A stretch of DNA of 64,000 nt from Urechidicola sp. Its GTDB lineage: Bacteria > Bacteroidota > Bacteroidia > Flavobacteriales > Flavobacteriaceae. Below, in pieces: positions 37,264-46,500 of this stretch. The stretch spans positions 16,385 to 80,384 of the forward strand of contig JAQRMW010000119.1 of assembly GCA_028599075.1 (NCBI GenBank), read 5' to 3'. Position 1 is the stretch's first letter. Every line of letters starts with the position of its first letter. The position numbers were made by a program, and so were the translations under genes. Under the pieces are notes generated by a model. That model had not been told where the DNA came from and did no database searches. It worked only from the letters and a program-made list of their open reading frames with translations.

Positions 37264-38037
37264 ATGATTGACCAATCACATATCAAAAAAAGATTTAACC
37301 TTATATATAGTGCTCTTAGGTCTAGTGGAGCATTTCATACAGATAAAGAGTTAGCAAAAAAAATTGGTTTTACTCCACAACAATTAAATGAAGTATTAAA
37401 AGGTAGGACTAAATTTAATCTTAATTTTTTACAGAAATTCTGTAATGAATTTGATGTAAGCCTTGATTTTTTAGCCTTAGGAATTCAGAAACCAAATGAA
37501 CCAGTTTTGTTACATAAAGAAAGTGTAACAAAAAGTGTAACAAAAAGTGTAACAAACCAAAAGGACAAAAAAAGTTACACTTCAGATATTATTATGAGTC
37601 CTGAAGGTAAAGTCCCTAGGCATTTGTCAAATGATGAACTAGTACCTTATTATGATACCGATTTTGCAGCCAATTCCGATATTAAGATGATAGACGATGC
37701 ATCTGCTGCACCATCATACTACATGGATATACCTGAGTTTAGTGGCTGTACAGCATTTAGAGCGTACTCTGACAGTATGGAAAAACTAATCAAGAGTGGT
37801 TCGATTCTTTTCGCTACAAAAATTGAATCATGGCTAGAACACTTAGAGTATGGGCAGATTTATGGTATTGTTTGTAATGATGGTAGAAGATATCTAAAAT
37901 ACATCCGTAGAGCAGATAAGCACAAAGAAGAGTTTTTATTACGCTCAGAGAATGCAGACTATGATGATTTTGATATGCCAAAGCAATCAATTCGTAATAT
38001 TTGGCTCATTCATGGGTGGTTAAACAAGAGAACTTAA
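37264..38037 (+). CDS. Phage repressor, XRE HTH plus S24/LexA-like C-terminal domain
   Basis: KELAKKIGFTPQQLNEVLKGRTKFNLNFLQKFCNEFDVSLDFL...FRAYSDSMEKLIKSGSILFATKIE...GRRYLKYIRR. Confidence 0.85.
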   Translation: MIDQSHIKKRFNLIYSALRSSGAFHTDKELAKKIGFTPQQLNEVLKGRTKFNLNFLQKFCNEFDVSLDFLALGIQKPNEPVLLHKESVTKSVTKSVTNQKDKKSYTSDIIMSPEGKVPRHLSNDELVPYYDTDFAANSDIKMIDDASAAPSYYMDIPEFSGCTAFRAYSDSMEKLIKSGSILFATKIESWLEHLEYGQIYGIVCNDGRRYLKYIRRADKHKEEFLLRSENADYDDFDMPKQSIRNIWLIHGWLNKRT

Positions 38038-38129
38038 CAAATTTCGACCAAAAAATAACTAAGATTAAAGATAGTTTAAACGATAATTAAAACAAATTCA
38101 ACCAAAAAATACTTGAATACCTTTATTTT

Positions 38130-38156
38130 AGTGTACTTTTAGTATTACCCCCTATA
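38130..38156 (-). repeat. Prophage terminal inverted repeat (repressor-side end)
   Basis: Reverse complement TATAGGGGGTAATACTAAAAGTACACT pairs with 526..552. Confidence 0.8.
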
Positions 38157-38656
38157 CGTTCTAACATACCAATATACTTTCCTGCTTGGTTAGGAGACTT
38201 GTCCTTTATTTTCCATTTAGAAATGAGTATTTTAATTATAATCGCTGATACATAAGTAGTTATTAAAATAGCTGTTATAAAAAGCAAAGGACCAATGCTA
38301 AAAAAAGCAGTTATATTTATATTGAAAGGATAATACAAATATACAGCACACAAAATCACCATTATATGTAGAGCTTGATCAATAAAAAATAATATTTGTG
38401 TACTAACTTTAGCATCTAAATTTAGTTTTATTAAATCAATGATGTAATGAGAAATAATAATTAAGGTAATAGCTTTCCAGTAATAGAAATTGAATTGTAA
38501 TATGATTAATAATAAAACTATATGTATTAATAGATGCCAATATAAATAAGGAGATTTGTGTTTCTTTTTTTTCTTGTTAGCTATCCATTTATCGGGTTGA
38601 AATAAAAAGTCGCCCATTAAATGAGCTAAAATAAATTTTATGGCTAGTGCTAACAT
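38157..38656 (-). pseudogene. DUF3307 family membrane protein, N-terminal fragment
   Basis: MLALAIKFILAHLMGDFLFQPDKWIANKKKKKHKSPYLYWHLLIH...PNQAGKYIGMLER then prophage sequence. Confidence 0.88.
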
Positions 38657-39252
38657 TTGCTTTTTATTTTTTGTTGATAATAATCAAGTAGTTTCTGAAT
38701 TTCATAAAACCCACCCCTTTTTAAACTTGTACTAATATTACTTTGTTTTTTATGAAGTAAATCAGCCAATTCTTTTTGATTGGTATTAGATTCTATTGCG
38801 GTTTTAATGATTAAAGAAGAATTGGGTGTCCAGTTATCCGTTGTTAGTGAAGCAAGATCAAACATTAAATTCATTGTTTTATTAAAATCTTGCCATATGG
38901 TTTTAATGGTAAGCGTTTGCTTTTTTAGTTTTTCAAATGCTTCTCCGGAATAAATAAATGCACTTCCGTTAGATTCAGTTATTTTTTCCGATTCATACGT
39001 TTTTTCTCCAATACCAATAGCTATTCTAACATCTAATCCCTTAAATTGCTTTATTGTTGATTTGATTAGTATTGCTGCTATTAAAGCATCGCTTGGTACT
39101 ATTTCTATTTGAAAGCTATCACCTCTATAAATTTCCCAATTTTTTGGCTCTGTACCATATTTGTTCAATACCTTTTTTAATTCGGGTATCCACTTATGTG
39201 CGTCTATGCTTCTAGAATTAATAATATCACCAGTTATAATTGCAATCATCAA
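38650..39252 (-). CDS. SatD family protein
   Basis: IAIITGDIINSRSI...WEIYRGDSFQIEI...VRIAIGIGEK...NQKELADLLHKKQSNISTSLKRGGF; overlaps the DUF3307 gene. Confidence 0.75.
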   Translation of the reverse strand: MMIAIITGDIINSRSIDAHKWIPELKKVLNKYGTEPKNWEIYRGDSFQIEIVPSDALIAAILIKSTIKQFKGLDVRIAIGIGEKTYESEKITESNGSAFIYSGEAFEKLKKQTLTIKTIWQDFNKTMNLMFDLASLTTDNWTPNSSLIIKTAIESNTNQKELADLLHKKQSNISTSLKRGGFYEIQKLLDYYQQKIKSKC

Positions 39253-39411
39253 CTTTAATTTTTACCAAATATATATGCTTTTTTGCATATAATTTAATTT
39301 GTATGATTGTAATATAAGTTTAAAAGTTTGGCAGTCATTACTGACTTCAAAAAATTAAAATGCGATAAAAGAAGAAAGAGAAAAGAGAATTTTTTTAAAA
39401 AATAAACATAG

Positions 39412-39915
39412 TTAATTGGCTTTGTAAAACTTAGTATAATAGATTGGTTTTATTGCATATATTTTGTCTTCATCGTCAAATATTATTTTAATTTTTTCAA
39501 ATTTAGGGTTATCTGTTTCCAAAATGTATGTGTAGTGTAAAATTTTGAATACTTTATTTTCAGGGTACATTTGAATTCCGTAATACGTTATTTTTAATTT
39601 ATTTTCAGAAGATAATAACTCTTTTAAGTAATCTTGTTTATCATCTTTAATTTTATTAACAATCAAATCGGACATGTAATTTTTTGGAATTGAAAAATCA
39701 TTGTTATTTAACTCTTCAATAAAATTTTTAAATAGAGAGTCTAACATTAAAATTTTATCATTTTCTAAGTTAGAGGTAAACTTAAGGCTGTCCTTAATTT
39801 CAATTATATTCAAAATTGGGTTTTCATTCTCCTTTAAAATCAAAGTATCATGTTCTGATTGCCCAAAACCCATAAAATGGATTGCTAAAATTATTATGCA
39901 ACTAATTTTTTCCAT
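39412..39915 (-). CDS. Secreted hypothetical protein
   Basis: Signal peptide MEKISCIIILAIHFMGFGQS. Confidence 0.5.
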   Translation of the reverse strand: MEKISCIIILAIHFMGFGQSEHDTLILKENENPILNIIEIKDSLKFTSNLENDKILMLDSLFKNFIEELNNNDFSIPKNYMSDLIVNKIKDDKQDYLKELLSSENKLKITYYGIQMYPENKVFKILHYTYILETDNPKFEKIKIIFDDEDKIYAIKPIYYTKFYKAN

Positions 39916-40031
39916 ATTTATTTATAAGTAAAACAGTTTAATTCTAGTTTCGTCTAGCAAATATAATCAATCCTAAATATTAATTTAGTATTGTTTAAAT
40001 CCTTTTCTAAATAGTAAATAAAGAACGTTGT

Positions 40032-40097
40032 CTTTCCCGCGAAAGCGGGAATCCAGAACAGATGTATATATAGATTCCCACTTTCGCGGGAAAGACA
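40032..40097. repeat. Long inverted repeat (flavobacterial intergenic repeat type)
   Basis: GTCTTTCCCGCGAAAGCGGGAATC ... GATTCCCACTTTCGCGGGAAAGAC. Confidence 0.85.
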
Positions 40098-40216
40098 AAT
40101 ACATATGAGTGTATGTAAGGCGGCAAAAAAATAGTTTTAAAATAAATCTCACTAATTTGCAACATCCCAATAAATGTATCGTCTTTAATAATGAACACTA
40201 ACTGATCAAGCGTAAA

Positions 40217-40765
40217 GTGAAAATTCACCATTTAGGAATTATAGAGCAGTGCAAGAAGCACGACCGTAGAGCACAATTAAAATTGTATAATCAATATTGT
40301 GGTGCAATGTATAATGTTGCATTCCGATTTTTGAAAAATTCTCAGGACGCTGAGGATGCGATGCAAGAAGCTTTTATAAAAGCATTTAAGAAAATTGATT
40401 CTTATAAAGGTGGGGTAACATTTGGCGCATGGTTAAAAAAGATAGTGATTCACACAAGTATTGATCTATTAAAGTCAGCAAAGTTAAAATTTACTGATGT
40501 AGATGAAAACTATTTGAATGTGGTTAGTGATGATGATTGGGAAGTTGAAGGTCAAGTTTCTATTGAAGAAGTAAAGTCGGCAATTTCTCAATTACCTCAA
40601 AAATACGAATTGGTACTCTCGTTATTTTTGATAGAAGGCTATGATCATAATGAAATATCATCAATTTTAGAAATTTCGGAAGTGAATTCTAGAACGCAGT
40701 TATTAAGAGGTAAAAAGAAATTAAAAGAATCGTTAAAACAAACTAGCAATGGGACAGGATATTAA
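40217..40765 (+). CDS. ECF-type RNA polymerase sigma factor
   Basis: NQYCGAMYNVAFRFLKNSQDAEDAMQEAFIKAFKKIDSY...ISQLPQKYELVLSLFLIEGYDHNEISSIL. Confidence 0.92.
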   Translation: MKIHHLGIIEQCKKHDRRAQLKLYNQYCGAMYNVAFRFLKNSQDAEDAMQEAFIKAFKKIDSYKGGVTFGAWLKKIVIHTSIDLLKSAKLKFTDVDENYLNVVSDDDWEVEGQVSIEEVKSAISQLPQKYELVLSLFLIEGYDHNEISSILEISEVNSRTQLLRGKKKLKESLKQTSNGTGY

Positions 40766-41300
40766 AAAATTATTCGATGAAGCACCAGAAATGGTTTCAA
40801 GAGAATTGCCTAAAGGTCATAAAAGTAGATTTGAAGATCGTTTGGAAGAAGAATTTCCAAAACAAAAACCTTCTTTCTCATGGATGAAGATTGCAGCATC
40901 AATTGCACTCATTGTAAGTTTAGGAATAACAGGGTTTAATTATTTCTCTTTTGAAGATGAAACAAGTAATGGAATCAATTCGATGGCTGATATTTCTCCA
41001 GATTTAAAAAAAGTTGAAGAATATTATTTATCACATATCAATTATCAGTTCTCAAAAATTAAAATAACAGATGATAATAGGACGCTATTAGAAGGGTATT
41101 TTATTGAGATGGGAGCATTACAAGAATCTTATAAGAGTACTATGGCAAAGATTGATTCTGAAGAAGAAATATCAGAAGAAACAATTGATGCCTTAATAGA
41201 AAATTTGCAAATGAGATTGAAATTAATGTATCAATTAAAAGCACAATTAAAGAAAATAGACAATTTAAACAAGCAACAAAATGAAGACAATAAAGCATAA
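40749..41300 (+). CDS. Putative anti-sigma factor / membrane protein
   Basis: One TM (WMKIAASIALIVSLGITGF), coupled to sigma factor. Confidence 0.65.
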   Translation: MGQDIKKLFDEAPEMVSRELPKGHKSRFEDRLEEEFPKQKPSFSWMKIAASIALIVSLGITGFNYFSFEDETSNGINSMADISPDLKKVEEYYLSHINYQFSKIKITDDNRTLLEGYFIEMGALQESYKSTMAKIDSEEEISEETIDALIENLQMRLKLMYQLKAQLKKIDNLNKQQNEDNKA

Positions 41301-42243
41301 TTTATTAGCTGTATTACTATTGAGTGTATCGGTAGTATTTGCACAAGTCAAGACGCAAAAATCAATAGAATCATTTAATGTAGATAATGATGTAATAGTT
41401 GAAATAAATGCACATGATAGTGATATTATCGTAGAACATTGGAACAAAAATCAGGTGTTGGTAGAAACTGTTTTAGAAATAGATGGAGTAACAGTAGAAG
41501 AGTCAAAAGAAATTTTTGACGCTTGGAATGTAGAAGCTTTAGGTAATTCAAGCAAAGTAGTTATCAACTCTAAGCCAGATTTTCATTATGCTTTGGCAGG
41601 TGATTTTAATTTCGACTTCGATATGCCAGATATGGACTTTGATTTTCCAGAAATAGATTTCGATTTTGAACCTGTAATAGCCTATGGTTTTAAGTTTGAT
41701 TCTGTGAACTTGCCAGCGCAACCACAAATGCCAAAAATTGTGATAGAACATTTGAATAAAATCGAATGGGATCAAAAAGCGTATGAGAAAGACAAAGAGA
41801 AATACTTAGCAGAATTTGAAAAGCAGCAAGAAGAATGGGCAAAAGAGTTTGAAGAAAAGTTTGAGCCTCAAATGAAAAAGTATGAAGCTGAGATGGAGAA
41901 GTGGGAAAAAGAATTCGAAGAGAAGTATGAGCCTCAAATGGAAAAGTACGAAGCCGAGATGGAGAAATGGGCAGAAGACTTTGAAAAGAACATTGAACCT
42001 CAACTAAAGAAGCATGAAGAAAAAATGGCTAAATGGGAAAAAGATTTTGAGAAAAACATAGAGCCAAAATTAAAGGCCCAAGAGAAAAAGATGAAGAAGT
42101 TAGAAGAAGAAATTGAGGCTAAGCTTGAAAAAAGCATGAAGATGAAAAAGAAAATTACCATCAAAATACCTAAGGATGCTCGTGTGAAAGTTAACACACA
42201 TGACGGCTCAATTAAATTACCTAAAGGAGTAAAGAGAGCTTAA
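41281..42243 (+). CDS. Secreted coiled-coil repeat protein
   Basis: Signal peptide; tandem repeats KYEAEMEKWEKEFEEKYEPQMEKYEAEMEKWAEDFEKNIEPQL. Confidence 0.65.
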   Translation: MKTIKHNLLAVLLLSVSVVFAQVKTQKSIESFNVDNDVIVEINAHDSDIIVEHWNKNQVLVETVLEIDGVTVEESKEIFDAWNVEALGNSSKVVINSKPDFHYALAGDFNFDFDMPDMDFDFPEIDFDFEPVIAYGFKFDSVNLPAQPQMPKIVIEHLNKIEWDQKAYEKDKEKYLAEFEKQQEEWAKEFEEKFEPQMKKYEAEMEKWEKEFEEKYEPQMEKYEAEMEKWAEDFEKNIEPQLKKHEEKMAKWEKDFEKNIEPKLKAQEKKMKKLEEEIEAKLEKSMKMKKKITIKIPKDARVKVNTHDGSIKLPKGVKRA

Positions 42244-42257
42244 AATTAAAAACATTG

Positions 42258-42312
42258 TCAGTCTGAGTCTGTCGAAGACCATTTAATAAAACACTTCGAC
42301 AAGCTCAGTGTG
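42258..42312. repeat. Intergenic inverted repeat
   Basis: TGTCAGTCTGAGTCTGTCGAAG ... CTTCGACAAGCTCAGTGTGACA. Confidence 0.75.
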
Positions 42313-42425
42313 ACATAGATAATTATATTTGCAATACATTTTATAAAGCTAATAAATAATGTATTGTCTTTCCCACGAAAGTGGGAATCCATTTTAAAGG
42401 TAATTAGTCTATTATTAGTCTAATT

Positions 42426-43454
42426 TTATTCTGTTACTTTTAATCTAGCAGTTGCAACGGTATCAATATCAGAAAATTTATTTTGTTGATAAGCTAAATA
42501 ACCGCTTATTCCAATCATAGCAGCATTGTCTGTAGTGTATTCAAATTTTGGAATGTAGGTAGTCCACCCAAAGTTAGTTTCTGATTCTTTTAATACTTTA
42601 CGAATTTCAGAATTAGCACTCACTCCACCCGCAATAGCAATATGTTTTATACCAGTTTGTTTTACAGTATTTTTTAGTTTATCTAGTAGTATTTCAACAA
42701 TTGTATGCTGTATGGATGCACAGATATCATGTAGGTTTTCTTTTATAAAATTTGGATTTTCTTTTACATTCTTTTCAATAAATCTAAGAATCCCGGTTTT
42801 TAATCCGCTAAAACTAAACTCTAATTTACCCACTCTTGGTTTGGTAAATTGATATGCTTTTGGATTTCCTAATTGCGCATATTTGTCAATCAATGGTCCT
42901 CCGGGGTAAGGTAAACCCAATATTTTTGCCGACTTGTCAAAAGCTTCTCCAACAGCATCATCTAGTGTTTCTCCAAGAACTTCCATTTCAAAATAATCAT
43001 TCACTTTTACAATCTGCGTATGTCCACCACTTATGGTTAAGCATAAAAAAGGAAAGGGAGGTTTGTTGTGATTTTCATCATCAATAAAATGAGCTAAAAT
43101 ATGTGCCTGCATATGATTAACACCAATTAAAGGAATGTCTAAACCCATTGCAAATGACTTTGCAAAAGAGGTGCCTACAAGTAAAGAACCCATTAATCCA
43201 GGTCCGCGTGTAAAAGCTATGGCATTTAACTGATTTTTGTCGATATTTGCTTTTTGGATTGCCTGCTGAACTACTGGAATGATATTTTGTTGATGTGCCC
43301 GTGAAGCTAATTCTGGAACCACACCACCATATGCTGTGTGAATTTCTTGATTTGCCACAACATTAGACAAGACTTTTTCGTTGCATAAAATAGCAGCGCT
43401 TGTATCATCGCAAGATGATTCAATTCCTAATATATATATTGGTTCAGAGTTCAT
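42426..43454 (-). CDS. tsaD: tRNA N6-adenosine threonylcarbamoyltransferase TsaD
   Basis: ILGIESSCDDTSAAIL...GGVVPELASRAHQQNI...TRGPGLMGSLLVG...GVNHMQAHILAHF...TISGGHTQIV. Confidence 0.97.
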   Translation of the reverse strand: MNSEPIYILGIESSCDDTSAAILCNEKVLSNVVANQEIHTAYGGVVPELASRAHQQNIIPVVQQAIQKANIDKNQLNAIAFTRGPGLMGSLLVGTSFAKSFAMGLDIPLIGVNHMQAHILAHFIDDENHNKPPFPFLCLTISGGHTQIVKVNDYFEMEVLGETLDDAVGEAFDKSAKILGLPYPGGPLIDKYAQLGNPKAYQFTKPRVGKLEFSFSGLKTGILRFIEKNVKENPNFIKENLHDICASIQHTIVEILLDKLKNTVKQTGIKHIAIAGGVSANSEIRKVLKESETNFGWTTYIPKFEYTTDNAAMIGISGYLAYQQNKFSDIDTVATARLKVTE

Positions 43455-43561
43455 TTTAAAACAAATAAGGCACGAAAATTGTCATATAAAATGCAAAGTT
43501 AAGGCTTATCAAACGATTTAAAAAAATAGTATTTCGATTCTTACGATTCCTCGTAATTCTT

Positions 43562-46500
43562 TTGGTGTTGCTCTCAATTACTTTATCCATTCCTGCGGTG
43601 CAAACCAAATTAGGATCTATGGCTACTGATTTACTTAATAAAAATTTTGACACACATATTGTTGTAGATAAAATTGATTTGTCCTTTTTAGGAAGAGTAG
43701 AGCTTAAAGATATTGAAATTAGTGATCACCACTTAGATTCAATGATTAATGTGAAAAGTTTAGAAACTTCTATTTTTAGTTATCGCAGTATTTTTAATAA
43801 TAAATTGGAATTTGGCGAAATTGAATTAGAAGGCGTTTACTTTATTATTAAAACTTATAAAGGAGAGACTGATGATGCCTTTAGCATTTTTGTTGATAGT
43901 TTTGATAAAGAAAAAGACACGGTTCCTTCTACTTTTATGTTAACATCAACTTTGGTTAATTTGAGTGATGCTTATTTTGAAGTGCGCGATGAAAATGAGG
44001 ATGACGACCCAGTAACTTTTAAAGAGATTCATGGTCAAGTTTATAACTTATTAGTTGATGGGCCTAATTTTTCTGGAGATATTAGAAAGCTACATTTTAT
44101 AGACGATCATCAGATTGAAGTTCAAAATTTAACAACTGATTTTTCCTATACTAGAAAAGAAATGAAGTTGTTGAATTCAACTCTAGAAACTGATACATCA
44201 ATAGCTAAAGCAGATATTACTTTTTTCAGAAATGGCTCTTTTGCAGATTTTAATAATAAAGTAAAGTTCGAAGCAACAATTCACCAAGCTGATATTTCGC
44301 TAGGCGATTTAAATAATTTTTATGGAGAATTTGGAGATAGAGATGTGTTACACTTTAATGCCAAATTAAAAGGGACTCTAAATAATTTTACTGCAAAACG
44401 ATTGAAATTAAAATCTGATTCAAATTTAATTTTCGATGGCGATTTTCATGTGATAAATGCATTTGATACAGACCAAGGATTCTCGGTCGATGCACGATTG
44501 TCAAATTTAGTTTCCGATTATAATCAACTAAAAGGTTTTTTGCCAAATATTTTAGAAAAGTCTTTGCCAACAATTGTAAAAGATTTTGGTAGATTCGAAA
44601 TTTCAGGAAATACTTTCATTACTTCTGATATGATTGATGCTCAAGTGCAAATGAATTCAGATTTGGGGTCAGCAATTACAGATATTGAATTGACAAATAT
44701 TGATAATATTGATGAGGCATCATATATAGGGCATGTAAAAGTGATTGACTTAGAGTTGGGTAAAATTATAAAAGATTCATTGGTTGGTAAATTCTCTATT
44801 GATGCAGATGTTGATGGCAAAGGTTTTACTATCGAAAATATGAGTGTTATTGTTGATGGAAAAATTTCTAAACATCAATACAAGAATTATACATATCAAA
44901 ACATTGATATTTTTGGAGAACTTGCCAATAAGAAATTCAACGGTAAATTATTTGCCAATGATCCAAATATTAGATTAGATTTTGTTGGCTTAGCAGATTT
45001 ATCAACTGATGTATATCAATTCGATTTTGATGCTATTATAGATTATGTAGATTTTAACAAGCTCAATTTATTTAAGCACGATTCAATATCAGTTTTAAGA
45101 GGAGATATAGGCATAGAGCTAAAAGGTAATACAGTAGAAGATTTATCAGGTAGCATTCATATTACCCAAGCTTCATACACAAATCAAAACGATCAATATT
45201 TTTTCAAAGATTTTGATATTACTTCTTCTTTTAAAGAGAAAGTTAGAACAATTACATTGAACTCTCCAGACATTATTAACGGAAAGATTGAAGGAGTATT
45301 TAAATTTAATGAATTAGGTAAAATTGCTCAAAACGGGATAGGAAGTATCTATACTAATTACCACCCAAATAGTGTTGGTAAAGGGCAATATTTAGATTTT
45401 ATTTTTGACATTGATGATAAAATTGTCGAAATACTTTTTCCTGAAGTAACCATTGGTCCAGATACTTTTATTAAGGGATCTTTGAATGCCGATACAGATG
45501 CATTGGTATTAACTTTGCGCTCGCCAAGTATTAATGCTTATGGTACTAAGGTAAATAGTATCAGATTACAAATTGATAACCAAAACCCTTTATTTAATAC
45601 GCAATTGAGTGTTGAAAATATTGCGATGAAAAATTATGAATTGTCCGATCTTGAGCTAGTAAATATAACCTTGAATGACACCTTATATTTTAGAACACAA
45701 TTTTTTGGTGGTGTTGATAAAACAGAAAGCTATAACTTAGGATTTTATCATACTATCGACGAAAATAACAAGTCAGTTGTTGGGATTCAAAAATCTAACA
45801 TCAATTATAAAAACAAGAATTGGTATTTAAACCCAGATGAAAATAAAAAGAATAAAGTTGTTTTTGAAAGTGATTTTTCGGCTTTTGAAATTCAAGATTT
45901 TGATATGGTATCTGGAGTGCAAAAAATTAAATTTTTTGGAACCACTTTTGGAGCCGATGAAAAGAATATAAACGTAACATTTAATAATGTTGATTTAGCA
46001 GGTATTACTCCGGATATTGAAGATTGGAATTTTGCAGGACTTATTAATGGAGAGCTAAAATACAATGAAAGTCAAAATGATGTCATTCCATTGGCAAATA
46101 TCACTATTGAAGATTTCTTTGTAAACGAATCTTATCAGGGTGATTTAAAGTTGGGTATTCAAGGGCAAAATTCTCTACAGCGTTTTGATGTTGATGTATC
46201 TATTAAAGAAAACGGAGATACAAGTTTGCTAGCTTATGGAGTTGTAGATTTTACACCAGAAGAACCAACAATTGGAATGAATATAGACTTTGAGAAACTA
46301 AAGTTAGATATATTAAGCCCGATTGGTGATGAGAATTTTACCAATATGAGAGGTTATGTTTACGGTAAGGCTACATTGTCTGGTTTGTTAGAAAATCCAA
46401 CGATGAATGGTGAGCTAAGAATTGATGAAGCTGGTGTGGCGCTTCCATACCTTAATGTTGATTATGATTTTGAAGGGACTTCTGTTGTAAAGCTACACGA

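Larger units (their letters stand above)
526..38156. mobile_element. Mu-like transposable prophage
   Basis: MuA/MuB-like proteins, repressor, complete head/tail/lysis modules; 27-bp imperfect terminal inverted repeats; CGTT flanking both ends; split host ORF. Confidence 0.93.

Noticed and set aside
39272-39291. Palindrome TATATGC-TTTTTT-GCATATA upstream of satD
   Set aside because: Could be an operator, but it is short and AT-rich; left out of the main list without comparative support
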